From Pseudomonadota bacterium (GTDB taxonomy: Bacteria; Pseudomonadota; Alphaproteobacteria; Rhizobiales; Hyphomicrobiaceae): 30,648 bases of DNA. Below the pieces are notes generated by a model. It worked only from the letters and a program-made list of their open reading frames with translations, was not told where the DNA came from and did no database searches. The translations under genes were made by a program, and so were the position numbers. Positions 8,409 through 15,773 of this stretch are shown here, one piece after another. The DNA lies in the NCBI GenBank assembly GCA_003242645.1, contig QGVC01000008.1:1-30648 (forward strand). Direction: 5' to 3'. Every line of letters starts with the position of its first letter. Position 1 is the stretch's first letter.

Positions 8409-8890
8409 GCAGATGGCTACCTTATCCCGTTATATCTGCGTTGCTGCTGGTCACCTGGTTGCTGCTCAATCAGAGCCTCTCCCTAGGGCAAATCCTCCTG
8501 GGCGGCGTGCTTTCGATTATCGGCCCGTGGTTCTTGGTGCGGCTCGATACGCCACGGCTGAGCCTCAAGCGTCCGAGAGCTATGCTGCAGCTGCTCAGCG
8601 AGGTAATTTTGGATATTATCCGCTCCAACTACCGCGTCGCGACTCTAGTCGTGCGGGATAAACCGGGTCGGACGCCCGGTTTTGTGCGAATTCCGCTCAA
8701 GCTGCAGTCACAATATGGTCTTGCGGCGCTCGCCTGCATCATCACGGCGACGCCCGGAACGACTTGGGTCTCTTACGATCCTAACCAGCACATCCTGGTC
8801 ATCCATGTTCTGGACCTCGTGGATGAGGACGATTGGGCAGCAATTATCAAGACCCGCTATGAACGCCTGCTGATGGAGATTTTCGAATGA
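8405..8890 (+). CDS. mrpE: Mrp antiporter subunit E
   Basis: A 161-residue protein with two N-terminal membrane helices (about 8-26 and 29-47) and a cytoplasmic domain. The phrases LLLNQSLSLGQILLGG and ATPGTTWVSYDPNQHILVIHVLDLVDEDDW are diagnostic of the MrpE/PhaE family. The gene overlaps mrpD by four bases upstream and mrpF by four bases downstream. MrpE is needed for assembly and full antiport activity of the complex rather than containing the ion channel itself. Length and motifs are normal. Confidence 0.95.
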   Translation: MSRWLPYPVISALLLVTWLLLNQSLSLGQILLGGVLSIIGPWFLVRLDTPRLSLKRPRAMLQLLSEVILDIIRSNYRVATLVVRDKPGRTPGFVRIPLKLQSQYGLAALACIITATPGTTWVSYDPNQHILVIHVLDLVDEDDWAAIIKTRYERLLMEIFE

Positions 8891-9168
8891 GTGGAGTGAT
8901 TATCGGAGCTTCGTTGCTCGTCGCGAAAATCTTCCTGACCTTGGCGATGGCGGCTGCGACGTACCGCGTCCTGTATGGACCGCGGGCTCAGGATCGTGTG
9001 CTCGGCATGGATACGCTTTACGTCAATGCCATGCTGCTTCTCCTGGTATTCGGAATAGGCTCCGGATCCCAGATTTATTTCGAGCTATCGCTGATCATTG
9101 CTCTTCTCGGGTTCATGGCCACGGTCGCAATGGCCAAGTTCCTCATGCGCGGTGAGGTGATAGAATGA
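8887..9168 (+). CDS. mrpF: Mrp antiporter subunit F
   Basis: A 93-residue protein with three membrane helices (about 6-24, 36-55 and 62-82). YRVLYGPRAQDRVLGMDTLYVNAM is the typical MrpF stretch, including the conserved aspartate-containing D-R-V-L-G-M-D loop. Start and stop overlap mrpE and mrpG by four bases each. MrpF is the small subunit related to bile-salt efflux proteins and is required for the whole complex. No anomaly is seen. Confidence 0.95.
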   Translation: MSGVIIGASLLVAKIFLTLAMAAATYRVLYGPRAQDRVLGMDTLYVNAMLLLLVFGIGSGSQIYFELSLIIALLGFMATVAMAKFLMRGEVIE

Positions 9169-9554
9169 CTCCAATCGAGGAGCTGCCGCTCTGGGCCGAA
9201 ATTCTGGTTTCGCTGTTCCTGATTCTGGGCTCGGGCATCACTTTGATTGGATGCACGGGACTGGTGCGTTTTCAAACATTCTACGAGCGAATGCACCCGC
9301 CCACGCTTGGCGCGACGCTTGGGACATGCGCGATTTTGATCGCGTCGATGCTCTATTTCTCGATCACCGGGGGACGTTTCGTTCTGCACGAGCTTCTCAT
9401 CGGCGCCTTCATCACGATCACAACACCTGTGACGTTCATGCTCCTGGTGCAGGCAACGGTTTATCGCGATCGCTTCGAAGGCAACGACCCTCTAGCTGGA
9501 TTGGGGCCGGAGCAACCCACCGTGAAGACGCCACCTGAGCGCTCCGTAAACTGA
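9165..9554 (+). CDS. mrpG: Mrp antiporter subunit G
   Basis: A 129-residue protein with three membrane helices (about 9-28, 50-68 and 76-98) and a hydrophilic tail. The family pattern LGSGITLIGCTGLVRFQTFY, then ERMHPPTLGATLGT, is fully present. It is the last gene of the A(B)-C-D-E-F-G operon, overlapping mrpF by four bases. The operon order and completeness show a functional Mrp system for Na+ or K+ export and pH homeostasis. Downstream there is a hairpin-rich gap before the convergent amidohydrolase. Confidence 0.95.
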   Translation: MTPIEELPLWAEILVSLFLILGSGITLIGCTGLVRFQTFYERMHPPTLGATLGTCAILIASMLYFSITGGRFVLHELLIGAFITITTPVTFMLLVQATVYRDRFEGNDPLAGLGPEQPTVKTPPERSVN

Positions 9555-9664
9555 CAGGCGTGACTTCCCGTACAATCGGATGAGGGATATTCAATCGGGG
9601 CAGCTAAGCCAAAGTCTGCCATGCTCAGCAAAACAGAAGCTTCAACTACACGGACCTAGTGCGT

Positions 9665-9678
9665 AGCCGGTTCCGGCT
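9665..9678. other. Small perfect hairpin in the convergent gap
   Basis: AGCCGG-tt-CCGGCT is a 6-base perfect stem 110 bases after mrpG. It precedes a stronger hairpin at 9692-9719 and may add to transcript ends. Confidence 0.35.
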
Positions 9679-9691
9679 TGAACGATAAATC

Positions 9692-9719
9692 CAATGCCGA
9701 GTCTGGGCTCGGCATGTGG
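9692..9719. terminator. Probable bidirectional terminator between mrpG and the amidohydrolase gene
   Basis: ATGCCGAG (9694-9701), a 6-base loop, and CTCGGCAT (9708-9715) form a perfect 8-base stem; outer CCA/TGG may extend it with one bulged base. It lies in the 210-base gap between two convergent genes. No long T-run follows on either strand, so the termination strength is uncertain. Confidence 0.5.
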
Positions 9720-9764
9720 GTATTGTGAGAAGTTGCTCCTGAGCAGCGATGGACGGGATCTGAG

Positions 9765-10853
9765 TCAGAGACCCAGAAGTTTTGCTGCAGTTCCACCAGC
9801 CACTTTGACTTTCTCTTCGGGCGACAGGTTTGACGAGACGATCAGCTCGACGGGATCATAATCAGCCATGTCATAGGGATAGTCTGTACCCATCATGATC
9901 TTGTCCGCCCCGTAAAGCTTCACAAGGTACTCGAGCTGATGGGGTGTGAAGATCACGCTGTCGAAATAAATCTTCCGCAGATAATAGGTCGGTGGCTTGG
10001 GGAGGTTTGCACGGCTGTCCTTCCGCGCGCCCCAGGCGTGATCGATGCGACCTGAATAAGCTGGAAGATAACCACCGCCGTGAACTGCGAGGATCTTCAG
10101 GTTCGGCATTCTCTCGAGCATGCCGGAGAAGATGATGTGATGCAGAGCGATTGTCGTCTCGAGCGGGTTCCCAATCACGTTAGAGAAATTGTAGTCGTGG
10201 AACCGGTCACCATGGGTGAAGCCGTTGGGGTGAAGCATGACAAGCGCGCCCAGCTCCTCAGCGCGCTTCCAGAAAGGCTCATATTCCGCATCTGAAAGCT
10301 CGCTGCCGTTCACGTTGGTGAGAACCTGCACCCCCTTCATCCCAAGCTCAGTGACGCAGCGGGACAGCTCAGCGGCAGCCTCTTTGCCGTCCTGCAGCGG
10401 AACTGTGCCGAGCGCGGCCAATCGATCCGGCTGGCGGGCAACGAACTCAGCGAGCCCATCATTCACCATGCGCGATGCTTTGATCGCGTGCCCCAGGGGC
10501 AGGTGGTAATAGCACTGCATAGGCGGCGGCGCGACGAGCTGAAAATCGATGCCCATTGCATCCAGAACGCGTAGACGGTCATCGAAATCTGTGATCGCGA
10601 TAAACCGGTCTTTTTCCTGGATCATATTGATTTTCTTGGTCTCGTCATTTGTGTGACGAACCATGGCGATGTCGTTGGGATTGCCATGCGGGGCCGCATA
10701 TTCCGCGGCTGCAGGGATGGCGACGTGCGCGTGAATGTCGATCGTGCGGGTGTCGAGTCGCTTTTTTGTTTCTGGAAATGGGCGAGCGGCGGTCGGACCA
10801 TAGCGATTAACATTATCGCCTAGTTCCCGCATGTCGATGACGCTGTGATTCAT
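9765..10853 (-). CDS. Amidohydrolase-family protein, ACMSD-like decarboxylase/hydrolase
   Basis: A 362-residue TIM-barrel metal-dependent enzyme of the amidohydrolase_2 family. The zinc-binding HxH is H41-A-H43 in TIDIHAHVA; other ligand candidates are the His in MLHPNGFTHGDRF, the His in ILAVHGGGYLPAY, and the Asp in KIMMGTDYPYDM. These blocks are the pattern of 2-amino-3-carboxymuconate-6-semialdehyde decarboxylase (ACMSD) and related enzymes (gamma-resorcylate and 5-carboxyvanillate decarboxylases, some hydrolases). It follows the dehydrogenase gene at 11070 on the same strand after a 216-base gap that contains a hairpin, so it may have its own promoter. A decarboxylation or hydrolysis in a carboxylate pathway is likely; the substrate is unknown. 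GGGAGAG lies close to the chosen ATG. Confidence 0.85.
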   Translation of the reverse strand: MNHSVIDMRELGDNVNRYGPTAARPFPETKKRLDTRTIDIHAHVAIPAAAEYAAPHGNPNDIAMVRHTNDETKKINMIQEKDRFIAITDFDDRLRVLDAMGIDFQLVAPPPMQCYYHLPLGHAIKASRMVNDGLAEFVARQPDRLAALGTVPLQDGKEAAAELSRCVTELGMKGVQVLTNVNGSELSDAEYEPFWKRAEELGALVMLHPNGFTHGDRFHDYNFSNVIGNPLETTIALHHIIFSGMLERMPNLKILAVHGGGYLPAYSGRIDHAWGARKDSRANLPKPPTYYLRKIYFDSVIFTPHQLEYLVKLYGADKIMMGTDYPYDMADYDPVELIVSSNLSPEEKVKVAGGTAAKLLGL

Positions 10854-11032
10854 CTCTCCCTTCCCCTTATCCCTAGGGCTTTCGCTTCAAATCGAAGGCT
10901 TAGATTGATGCTTGTGGTTATTGGGTCGGACGAAACGTTACGACCCGAGTTCTTCGATCGGTCCGCCTTGCACCACATAAGTCCAGCCAGAGCAGATAGC
11001 GCCTCAACACATTCGACCGCGAAGAAGTCATG

Positions 11033-11060
11033 TGAACCAGGGTGTAAAACCGCTGGTTCA
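11033..11060 (-). terminator. Hairpin after the dehydrogenase gene (likely terminator)
   Basis: TGAACCAG (11033-11040) and CTGGTTCA (11053-11060) form a perfect 8-base stem; GGT and ACC inside extend it with one bulged G and a 5-base loop. It starts about ten bases beyond the minus-strand stop codon at 11070. There is no T-run after it in the direction of transcription, so it may pause, partly terminate or protect the transcript. Confidence 0.5.
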
Positions 11061-11069
11061 ACCGAAAAA

Positions 11070-11978
11070 TCACTGCCGTTTTCTCGCCCGAGCTGCCACC
11101 CAGTTCAACCCGGCCATTGCCATCATGTCCCGGCCAGCGAGCGGTCCCTTGATGGCTTCCTCGAAAGCAGCGGATGCTGCCTCGGTCACCGGAACGGGAA
11201 TGCCGAGCTCTCTTGCGAGCTTGACCATTTCGCGAAGATCCTTGGCTGCACCGGAGGCCTCGAAATTAGCAGGTGGCTCGCCGCGGCCTGAGAGCAAGTC
11301 GCTGAGCTGCGCCAACCGCATTTTGACCGCGGTTGGGGCACCGGATGTGTCGGCCATTAGGTCGGCTAGCTCCTCGGGCGAAAGAGCAATGTCGGTTACC
11401 AGTGCCAGGGCCTCGTTCAAGGCCTGCCAATAAACGAGGAGGGGGAGGTTGACGGCCAGCTTCAACTTGGCCCCAGAGCCAACGGGACCGGCATGCGCTA
11501 TCCGACGGCAGAGCAACTCCAGGATCGGGCGCGCCCGGGCAAATGCCTCTGCCGAGCCGCCGGCAAGGCCAAGCAATTTGCCTTCGCGCGCTGGGCCGAC
11601 GGTCCCACCAACCGGACACTCGACAAACTGCGAACCTGACGCCTCGACAAGCTCCGCGATCGAAATGGCCGTCCGTGGTCCGATGGTGGACATGTCGATG
11701 AAAAGGCGACCCTTCTTACCGGCAGAAAGTAGTCCATCCGGCCCCTCGTAAACGTGGCGCACGGCCTCGCCATCGAAAAGCATGGTGATGACGACATCGC
11801 AGGTTCGCGCCACCTCTGCGGGTGATTCAAGGGCGGCAGCGCCTTTTTCGACGAGTGGTTTGGCTTTTTCGCTGGATCGATTCCAGACGGCGATCTGCCG
11901 CCCTTGACTAATGAGCCTTTCGGCGATCGCACTGCCCATGCGCCCCAGGCCGCAAACTCCGATTTTTTCTTGTGTCAT
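11070..11978 (-). CDS. Beta-hydroxyacid dehydrogenase family, copy 2
   Basis: A 302-residue NAD(P)-dependent oxidoreductase. The Rossmann motif is GLGRMG (10-15); strand 2 ends WNRSSEK, an Asn-Arg pair that usually means NADPH preference. The family's substrate motif appears as ECPVGGTVGPA (from 120), with Gly where copies 1 and 3 have Ser; K173 and N177 in KLKLAVN are the catalytic Lys and Asn. This variation suggests a different substrate, possibly a 2-hydroxy-3-oxoacid, a succinic-semialdehyde-like compound or an imine. The gene starts one base from the stop of the molybdenum-hydroxylase large subunit, so it is almost certainly co-transcribed with that enzyme and acts in the same pathway. 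Length is normal. Confidence 0.88.
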   Translation of the reverse strand: MTQEKIGVCGLGRMGSAIAERLISQGRQIAVWNRSSEKAKPLVEKGAAALESPAEVARTCDVVITMLFDGEAVRHVYEGPDGLLSAGKKGRLFIDMSTIGPRTAISIAELVEASGSQFVECPVGGTVGPAREGKLLGLAGGSAEAFARARPILELLCRRIAHAGPVGSGAKLKLAVNLPLLVYWQALNEALALVTDIALSPEELADLMADTSGAPTAVKMRLAQLSDLLSGRGEPPANFEASGAAKDLREMVKLARELGIPVPVTEAASAAFEEAIKGPLAGRDMMAMAGLNWVAARARKRQ

Positions 11979-11979
11979 C

Positions 11980-14100
11980 TCATCCCCCCATCATTGCTGC
12001 CATGATGCGATCGCGCGTGATAGGCATCTGGCGGATCCGGACACCCAGCGCATGAGCGACAGCATTGCCGATCGCCGCTGCAACGGGTCCAGCGGCAGCT
12101 TCTCCGACGCCCAGAGAGGGTTCAGTACTTCGGATGATTACCGTCTCAATTTGCGGTACGTCGGCAAAGCCGAAAATTGGATAATCGTCCCAGCTCTGGA
12201 CGGTGAAACCGTTCTCGTTCCAGCCAGCGCGCTCCTTCAAAGTCCAACTTGCGGCCTGGATAACTCCGCCTTCGATCTGGTTGCGGAGGCCATCCGGATG
12301 GATCACGTGGCCAGCATCCACCGCGCCATGGACCGATATCAGACGTACGTCCTCATCAATTTCGACACGGGCGACGCAGGCATAGTAGGCGCCGCTGTTC
12401 TTGTAGCGGGCCATTCCGATACCGCGCCCGATGCCTTCTCCGCCTGCCTCTTGTGGATCCCAATTGGCCAGCTCTGCGGCGGCGGTAAGAACGCGGATAG
12501 CGCGAGGGTCTTCCAGATGACGGAGTCGGAACTCGAGCGGATCGATGCCGTAGCCCGCGGCGAGCTCATCCAGGAAATTCTCGATGGCGAATACGTTGAG
12601 GTGCGCGCCAAGAGCGCGCATGGCTGAGGACCGCAGCGGCCCTTGGGGCAACTCGTGGTGCAAAATCGTGAGCCGCGGTAAAGCGTAAATCGGCCTCGCA
12701 TTTCGGTCCCCGCCGCGATCGGCAACCTTGAAGTTGGTCGCCGGCACGCTCGGGCTGTCGATCTTCTCCTCGACCGCCGCAGGAGAGCCAATCTCCGAGG
12801 CGGCCAGCAGATTGGCCGCAGTTCCCATGCCCGGCCGAGCCAGATGAGGCGTGCTTTCGACCTGACATGACCAATCGATAATCCGCCCGCTTTCATCCTG
12901 TGTGGCTTGAAGCTCAACGCGCATCGCGGCGCCATGGGGCGACCAAGTCATTTCGTCGGCTCGCGACCACATCACCATCACAGGCGCGTTGACCTCCCGT
13001 GCCAGCAGGGCGGCGTCGAGAGCGACGTCATCGGCGCCGTTGTGGCCGTAGCAGCCGGCGCCGTGGGCGTGGATCACCGTAATCTCGGACAAGTCGATTC
13101 CGAGGACACGGGCCATCTGGACCTGAAGCGGGTAAATGCCTTGCGAGTGGGTATAGACGGTGAGCTTGCCTTCACGCCACTCGGCAATCGCGCAACTCGG
13201 CCCAATGGGGGCATGAAGCAAATAGGGCCGGGAATAGCGGGCACTTGTTCGTCGCCCGGGCGGCGCTGCACCTTCGGCGACCTCAACTTGGTGCGGCTCA
13301 ACGGCAATCGCATCCATCCAGGTTTGGGCATCGTCGTCCTCAGGCAACGTGTGCGTTTTTTTCCACGATGCACTGCGCCGCGCTGCCTCTACGGCAGCGA
13401 GAGCCTGCTCGTCGCGTTTTGCTACGACACCAGCAAATGCACCTATTTGGACGACGGCCACAACGCCCGGCATCGACTGCACTTTGGCTTTGTCGAAGCC
13501 AACCAGTCGCAAGTTCGGTGCAGCGGGCCTCAAGACGCGCCCGAACAACATGCCTGGCAGACGAATGTCGTGGATGTAAGCAGCACCTTTGAGTTTGGCG
13601 GGGAGGTCCGGGCGCAATAGCCCATCCGCGCTCTCGGAAAGACCCAACAACTTGGGGAAGGGGCGCTGCCTCACGTCGACCCGCAGGTCGACAGCGTCTG
13701 CAAGGTCGCGATAACTGAAGGTCTCGTTCTTGCTCGGCAGGCGGAAAAGCCCGTTTTCAACGACGATTTCGTCCGGCTTAGCACCGAGCCGGGCAGCCGC
13801 CGCTTCCGCGAAAAGCTCCCGGGTCATCGCAGCCGCCACGCGCAAGGCGGGGCCACCCTGTTCGATTGAAAAGCTGCCAGCGGTGTATCCCTCGTTCGGT
13901 GCCGTAAGCGTATCGACCCGTCCCATTCGGATCTCTTTCGGATCAACCCTGAGCTCGGACGCCGCGATCACCGCCATCGCGGTGGAAATGCCTTGGCCGA
14001 GCTCGACTTTGCCCGAACGCACGCAGATGCCGTTCTCATCTACTGACAACCAACGATCGAGAGTCGGGTTGGCGAGAAGATTTTTGGGCAGCTCGGTCAT
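11980..14100 (-). CDS. Molybdenum hydroxylase large subunit (xanthine dehydrogenase / isoquinoline 1-oxidoreductase beta type)
   Basis: A 706-residue molybdopterin-binding subunit. The N-terminal block CVRSGKVELGQGISTAMAVI is the form found in isoquinoline-oxidoreductase beta (IorB)-like enzymes, where the Mo domain begins directly. The middle has the aldehyde oxidase a/b hammerhead (KLKGAAYIHDIRLPGMLFGR) and the cofactor-binding GAGCYGHNGADD. The catalytic glutamate is E667 in GVGEAAAGPVAAAIGNA near the C-terminus. It overlaps the [2Fe-2S] subunit by four bases. Such enzymes hydroxylate N-heteroaromatic rings or oxidise aldehydes with water as the oxygen source. No FAD subunit is present, so electrons probably pass to a cytochrome or other carrier. 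No signal peptide is visible at this start, so it is probably cytoplasmic. Confidence 0.88.
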   Translation of the reverse strand: MTELPKNLLANPTLDRWLSVDENGICVRSGKVELGQGISTAMAVIAASELRVDPKEIRMGRVDTLTAPNEGYTAGSFSIEQGGPALRVAAAMTRELFAEAAAARLGAKPDEIVVENGLFRLPSKNETFSYRDLADAVDLRVDVRQRPFPKLLGLSESADGLLRPDLPAKLKGAAYIHDIRLPGMLFGRVLRPAAPNLRLVGFDKAKVQSMPGVVAVVQIGAFAGVVAKRDEQALAAVEAARRSASWKKTHTLPEDDDAQTWMDAIAVEPHQVEVAEGAAPPGRRTSARYSRPYLLHAPIGPSCAIAEWREGKLTVYTHSQGIYPLQVQMARVLGIDLSEITVIHAHGAGCYGHNGADDVALDAALLAREVNAPVMVMWSRADEMTWSPHGAAMRVELQATQDESGRIIDWSCQVESTPHLARPGMGTAANLLAASEIGSPAAVEEKIDSPSVPATNFKVADRGGDRNARPIYALPRLTILHHELPQGPLRSSAMRALGAHLNVFAIENFLDELAAGYGIDPLEFRLRHLEDPRAIRVLTAAAELANWDPQEAGGEGIGRGIGMARYKNSGAYYACVARVEIDEDVRLISVHGAVDAGHVIHPDGLRNQIEGGVIQAASWTLKERAGWNENGFTVQSWDDYPIFGFADVPQIETVIIRSTEPSLGVGEAAAGPVAAAIGNAVAHALGVRIRQMPITRDRIMAAMMGG

Positions 14101-14597
14101 GCGGCAGCCTTTTGGCGCGCTTCAGCGATCAACCTGTCAATGGCGCGGAGCATCCGCACGTGCGCTCCGCACCGGCAAAGGTGGTTATGGTCGAGTTGCT
14201 TTATGATTTGCTCGCGATCTGGCGGCTCCGGCCTATCGAGGCAGCTTGCAACAGTCGTCATGATGCCGTTGACACAGTAGCCGCATTGGGCCGCTTGCTC
14301 TTCCAAAAAGACTTGGCGTACGCGCTCCATCCAGCTGCCAGGCAGGGCCCCTTCGATGGTCGCAATATGCCGACCTTCGATGGACCAGGCGGGCGTCGAG
14401 CAGGACTGCATCGGACGCCCGTCGACAAGCACCATGCAGCTGCCGCAGCGTCCGAGCAGGCAGCCTGGGCGCACCCCCAATCGGCCGGCGTCCTCGCGCA
14501 GAATCGAAAGCAGGGGCGTATTCGGGTGGACCACAACCTCAAAAGCCTTCCCATCGAGCGTGAACGCGATCGGTTTCAAAGGCGTGTCGTCCTGCAT
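14097..14597 (-). CDS. Molybdenum hydroxylase [2Fe-2S] small subunit
   Basis: A 166-residue ferredoxin-type subunit (CoxS/IorA family). All eight cluster cysteines are present: C46, C51, C54 and C66 in the plant-ferredoxin half (PGCLLGRCGSC to QSC), and C105, C108, C141 and C143 in the C-terminal half (QCGYCVNG to LCRCG). It passes electrons from the molybdenum centre of the large subunit, with which it overlaps by four bases (ATGA). The ATG at 14597 is chosen; an in-frame TTG at 14612 behind GAGGG would add five residues and cannot be ruled out. Its intact cysteine set means the enzyme is probably active. Confidence 0.92.
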   Translation of the reverse strand: MQDDTPLKPIAFTLDGKAFEVVVHPNTPLLSILREDAGRLGVRPGCLLGRCGSCMVLVDGRPMQSCSTPAWSIEGRHIATIEGALPGSWMERVRQVFLEEQAAQCGYCVNGIMTTVASCLDRPEPPDREQIIKQLDHNHLCRCGAHVRMLRAIDRLIAEARQKAAA

Positions 14598-14688
14598 CGG
14601 CCCGTCCTGCAAATTCGATCCCTCGACACCACTAGAAAAATCGTAGCGCGGCAGTTTGCGGGTCGTCGTTTAGCTCCGCAAGCGACTC

Positions 14689-15621
14689 TCACAAACTCCC
14701 CAAATAGGCCGCAGCCAGCGCCGGGTCCAGCTTCGCGGTCTCTCGTTCGACGATGGCGCGACAGGCGGACTGGAAGCTCGGCAGGTCAATTTGATCATGT
14801 TGAATAACTGAGACGCCCTCTCGCGCCAGGAGCTGCAGCGCCTCGGCGTCCTGCGATGCCGCAAGCTCCCGCTGCCGTGCGGTTGCGGATGCTGCGGCTT
14901 GAGGGACAGCCTCGGCGATCTCGGCTGGCAGCGATTTGAACCATGCCGCATTGCAAAGAAACAAGGCAACGCCAAACAAATGGCAAGTCAGGCTCAGAAA
15001 TCGGTGATGGCGGTAAATCTCGAAGCCGACCGTGTTTGTCAGCGGGTTTTCCTGAGCGTCAACCCTGCCGCTGGCAATGGCCTCGCGCAGCTCCTTCACG
15101 TCGATCACCACTGGGCGGAGACCCATGGCCGACATGGTCTCACAGTAGATCGCATTGTCGATCGTCCGCACGGTCAGCCCAGCGCAATCCTGCGGCGTCC
15201 GAATCGGCCGATGGCGATTGCTCAGGTGACGAAATCCGTTATCCCAAAACCCAAGCACGATATAGCCCGTGCTAGCCTCGATGGCCGTGCGCAGAATTCG
15301 GCCAGTCTCGCCGTCAAGCGCTGCATAGGCTCGGTAGCGATCGGACTGGGTAAAGGGGAGATCAAGCACCGCGAGTTGGGGAACGCGGGCGGTCAAGTAG
15401 CCCGAGGCCATATAGCCCACTTCGAACGTGCCACGCTCAATACCGTCGAAGAGTGAGCGTGCTGTCATCCCTTGCTTCGTCACGTCGTGAACGGTCTCAA
15501 TCAGGAGCGAGTCGGGAGCAACATGTCGCAACTCTTCGGCGAAGCGGTCGAGACCAGCAGAATGAACGGAGCCCGGCCCCTGGTATCCACCAATACGCAC
15601 TCGGATTGCGGGCGATTTCAT
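14689..15621 (-). CDS. DctP-family (TRAP-type) solute-binding protein without signal peptide
   Basis: A 310-residue protein with the DctP fold. Diagnostic stretches are TGYIVLGFWDNGFRHLSN (residues about 117-134), GLTVRTIDNAIYCETMSAMG, and ELREAIASGRVDAQENPLTN, where TRAP binding proteins have their substrate arginine and the A-x-x-x-G-x-v-D-(g/a)-q-E-N block. The odd point is the N-terminus: it begins MKSPAIRVRIGGYQGPG, has no hydrophobic signal, and an in-frame TAA lies only about 30 bases upstream of the ATG, so no signal can be gained by choosing another start. No DctQ or DctM permease gene is in the window. A GAGAGGAAG ribosome binding site supports the start. It may be a cytosolic ligand-binding protein, or a remnant. 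It heads the minus-strand unit that includes the Mo hydroxylase. Confidence 0.82.
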   Translation of the reverse strand: MKSPAIRVRIGGYQGPGSVHSAGLDRFAEELRHVAPDSLLIETVHDVTKQGMTARSLFDGIERGTFEVGYMASGYLTARVPQLAVLDLPFTQSDRYRAYAALDGETGRILRTAIEASTGYIVLGFWDNGFRHLSNRHRPIRTPQDCAGLTVRTIDNAIYCETMSAMGLRPVVIDVKELREAIASGRVDAQENPLTNTVGFEIYRHHRFLSLTCHLFGVALFLCNAAWFKSLPAEIAEAVPQAAASATARQRELAASQDAEALQLLAREGVSVIQHDQIDLPSFQSACRAIVERETAKLDPALAAAYLGSL

Positions 15622-15655
15622 CAGTCTTCCTCTCGGTTCCGGCGTGGCATTCTGC

Positions 15656-15684
15656 TTGACATCTTACGCCTAAACCCATGTATG
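15656..15684 (+). promoter_or_regulatory. Candidate sigma-70 promoter for the dehydrogenase-tctBAC unit
   Basis: TTGACA (15656-15661) is a perfect -35 box; 17 bases later is TGTATG, a weak -10 (3 of 6). It lies in the 152-base divergent gap, about 90 bases before the GTG start. The -10 match is poor, so this is tentative. Confidence 0.35.
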
Positions 15685-15773
15685 TTTGGCAAAAAAAACG
15701 CATGGGCAATGCGATTCCAGCATCGACACGAATCGCTCATGCTCCAACTCAATACTCCTGGGGAGGAGACGCC

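Noticed and set aside
9692..9719. Hairpins considered as CRISPR or integron repeats
   Set aside because: Each hairpin in the window is unique; no direct repeats with regular spacers were found anywhere.
11911..12627. Plus-strand open frame of 238 codons
   Set aside because: Antisense to the molybdenum hydroxylase large subunit, whose motifs are clear; no ribosome binding site.
12907..13620. Plus-strand open frame of 237 codons
   Set aside because: Also antisense to the molybdenum hydroxylase large subunit; composition typical of a mirror frame.
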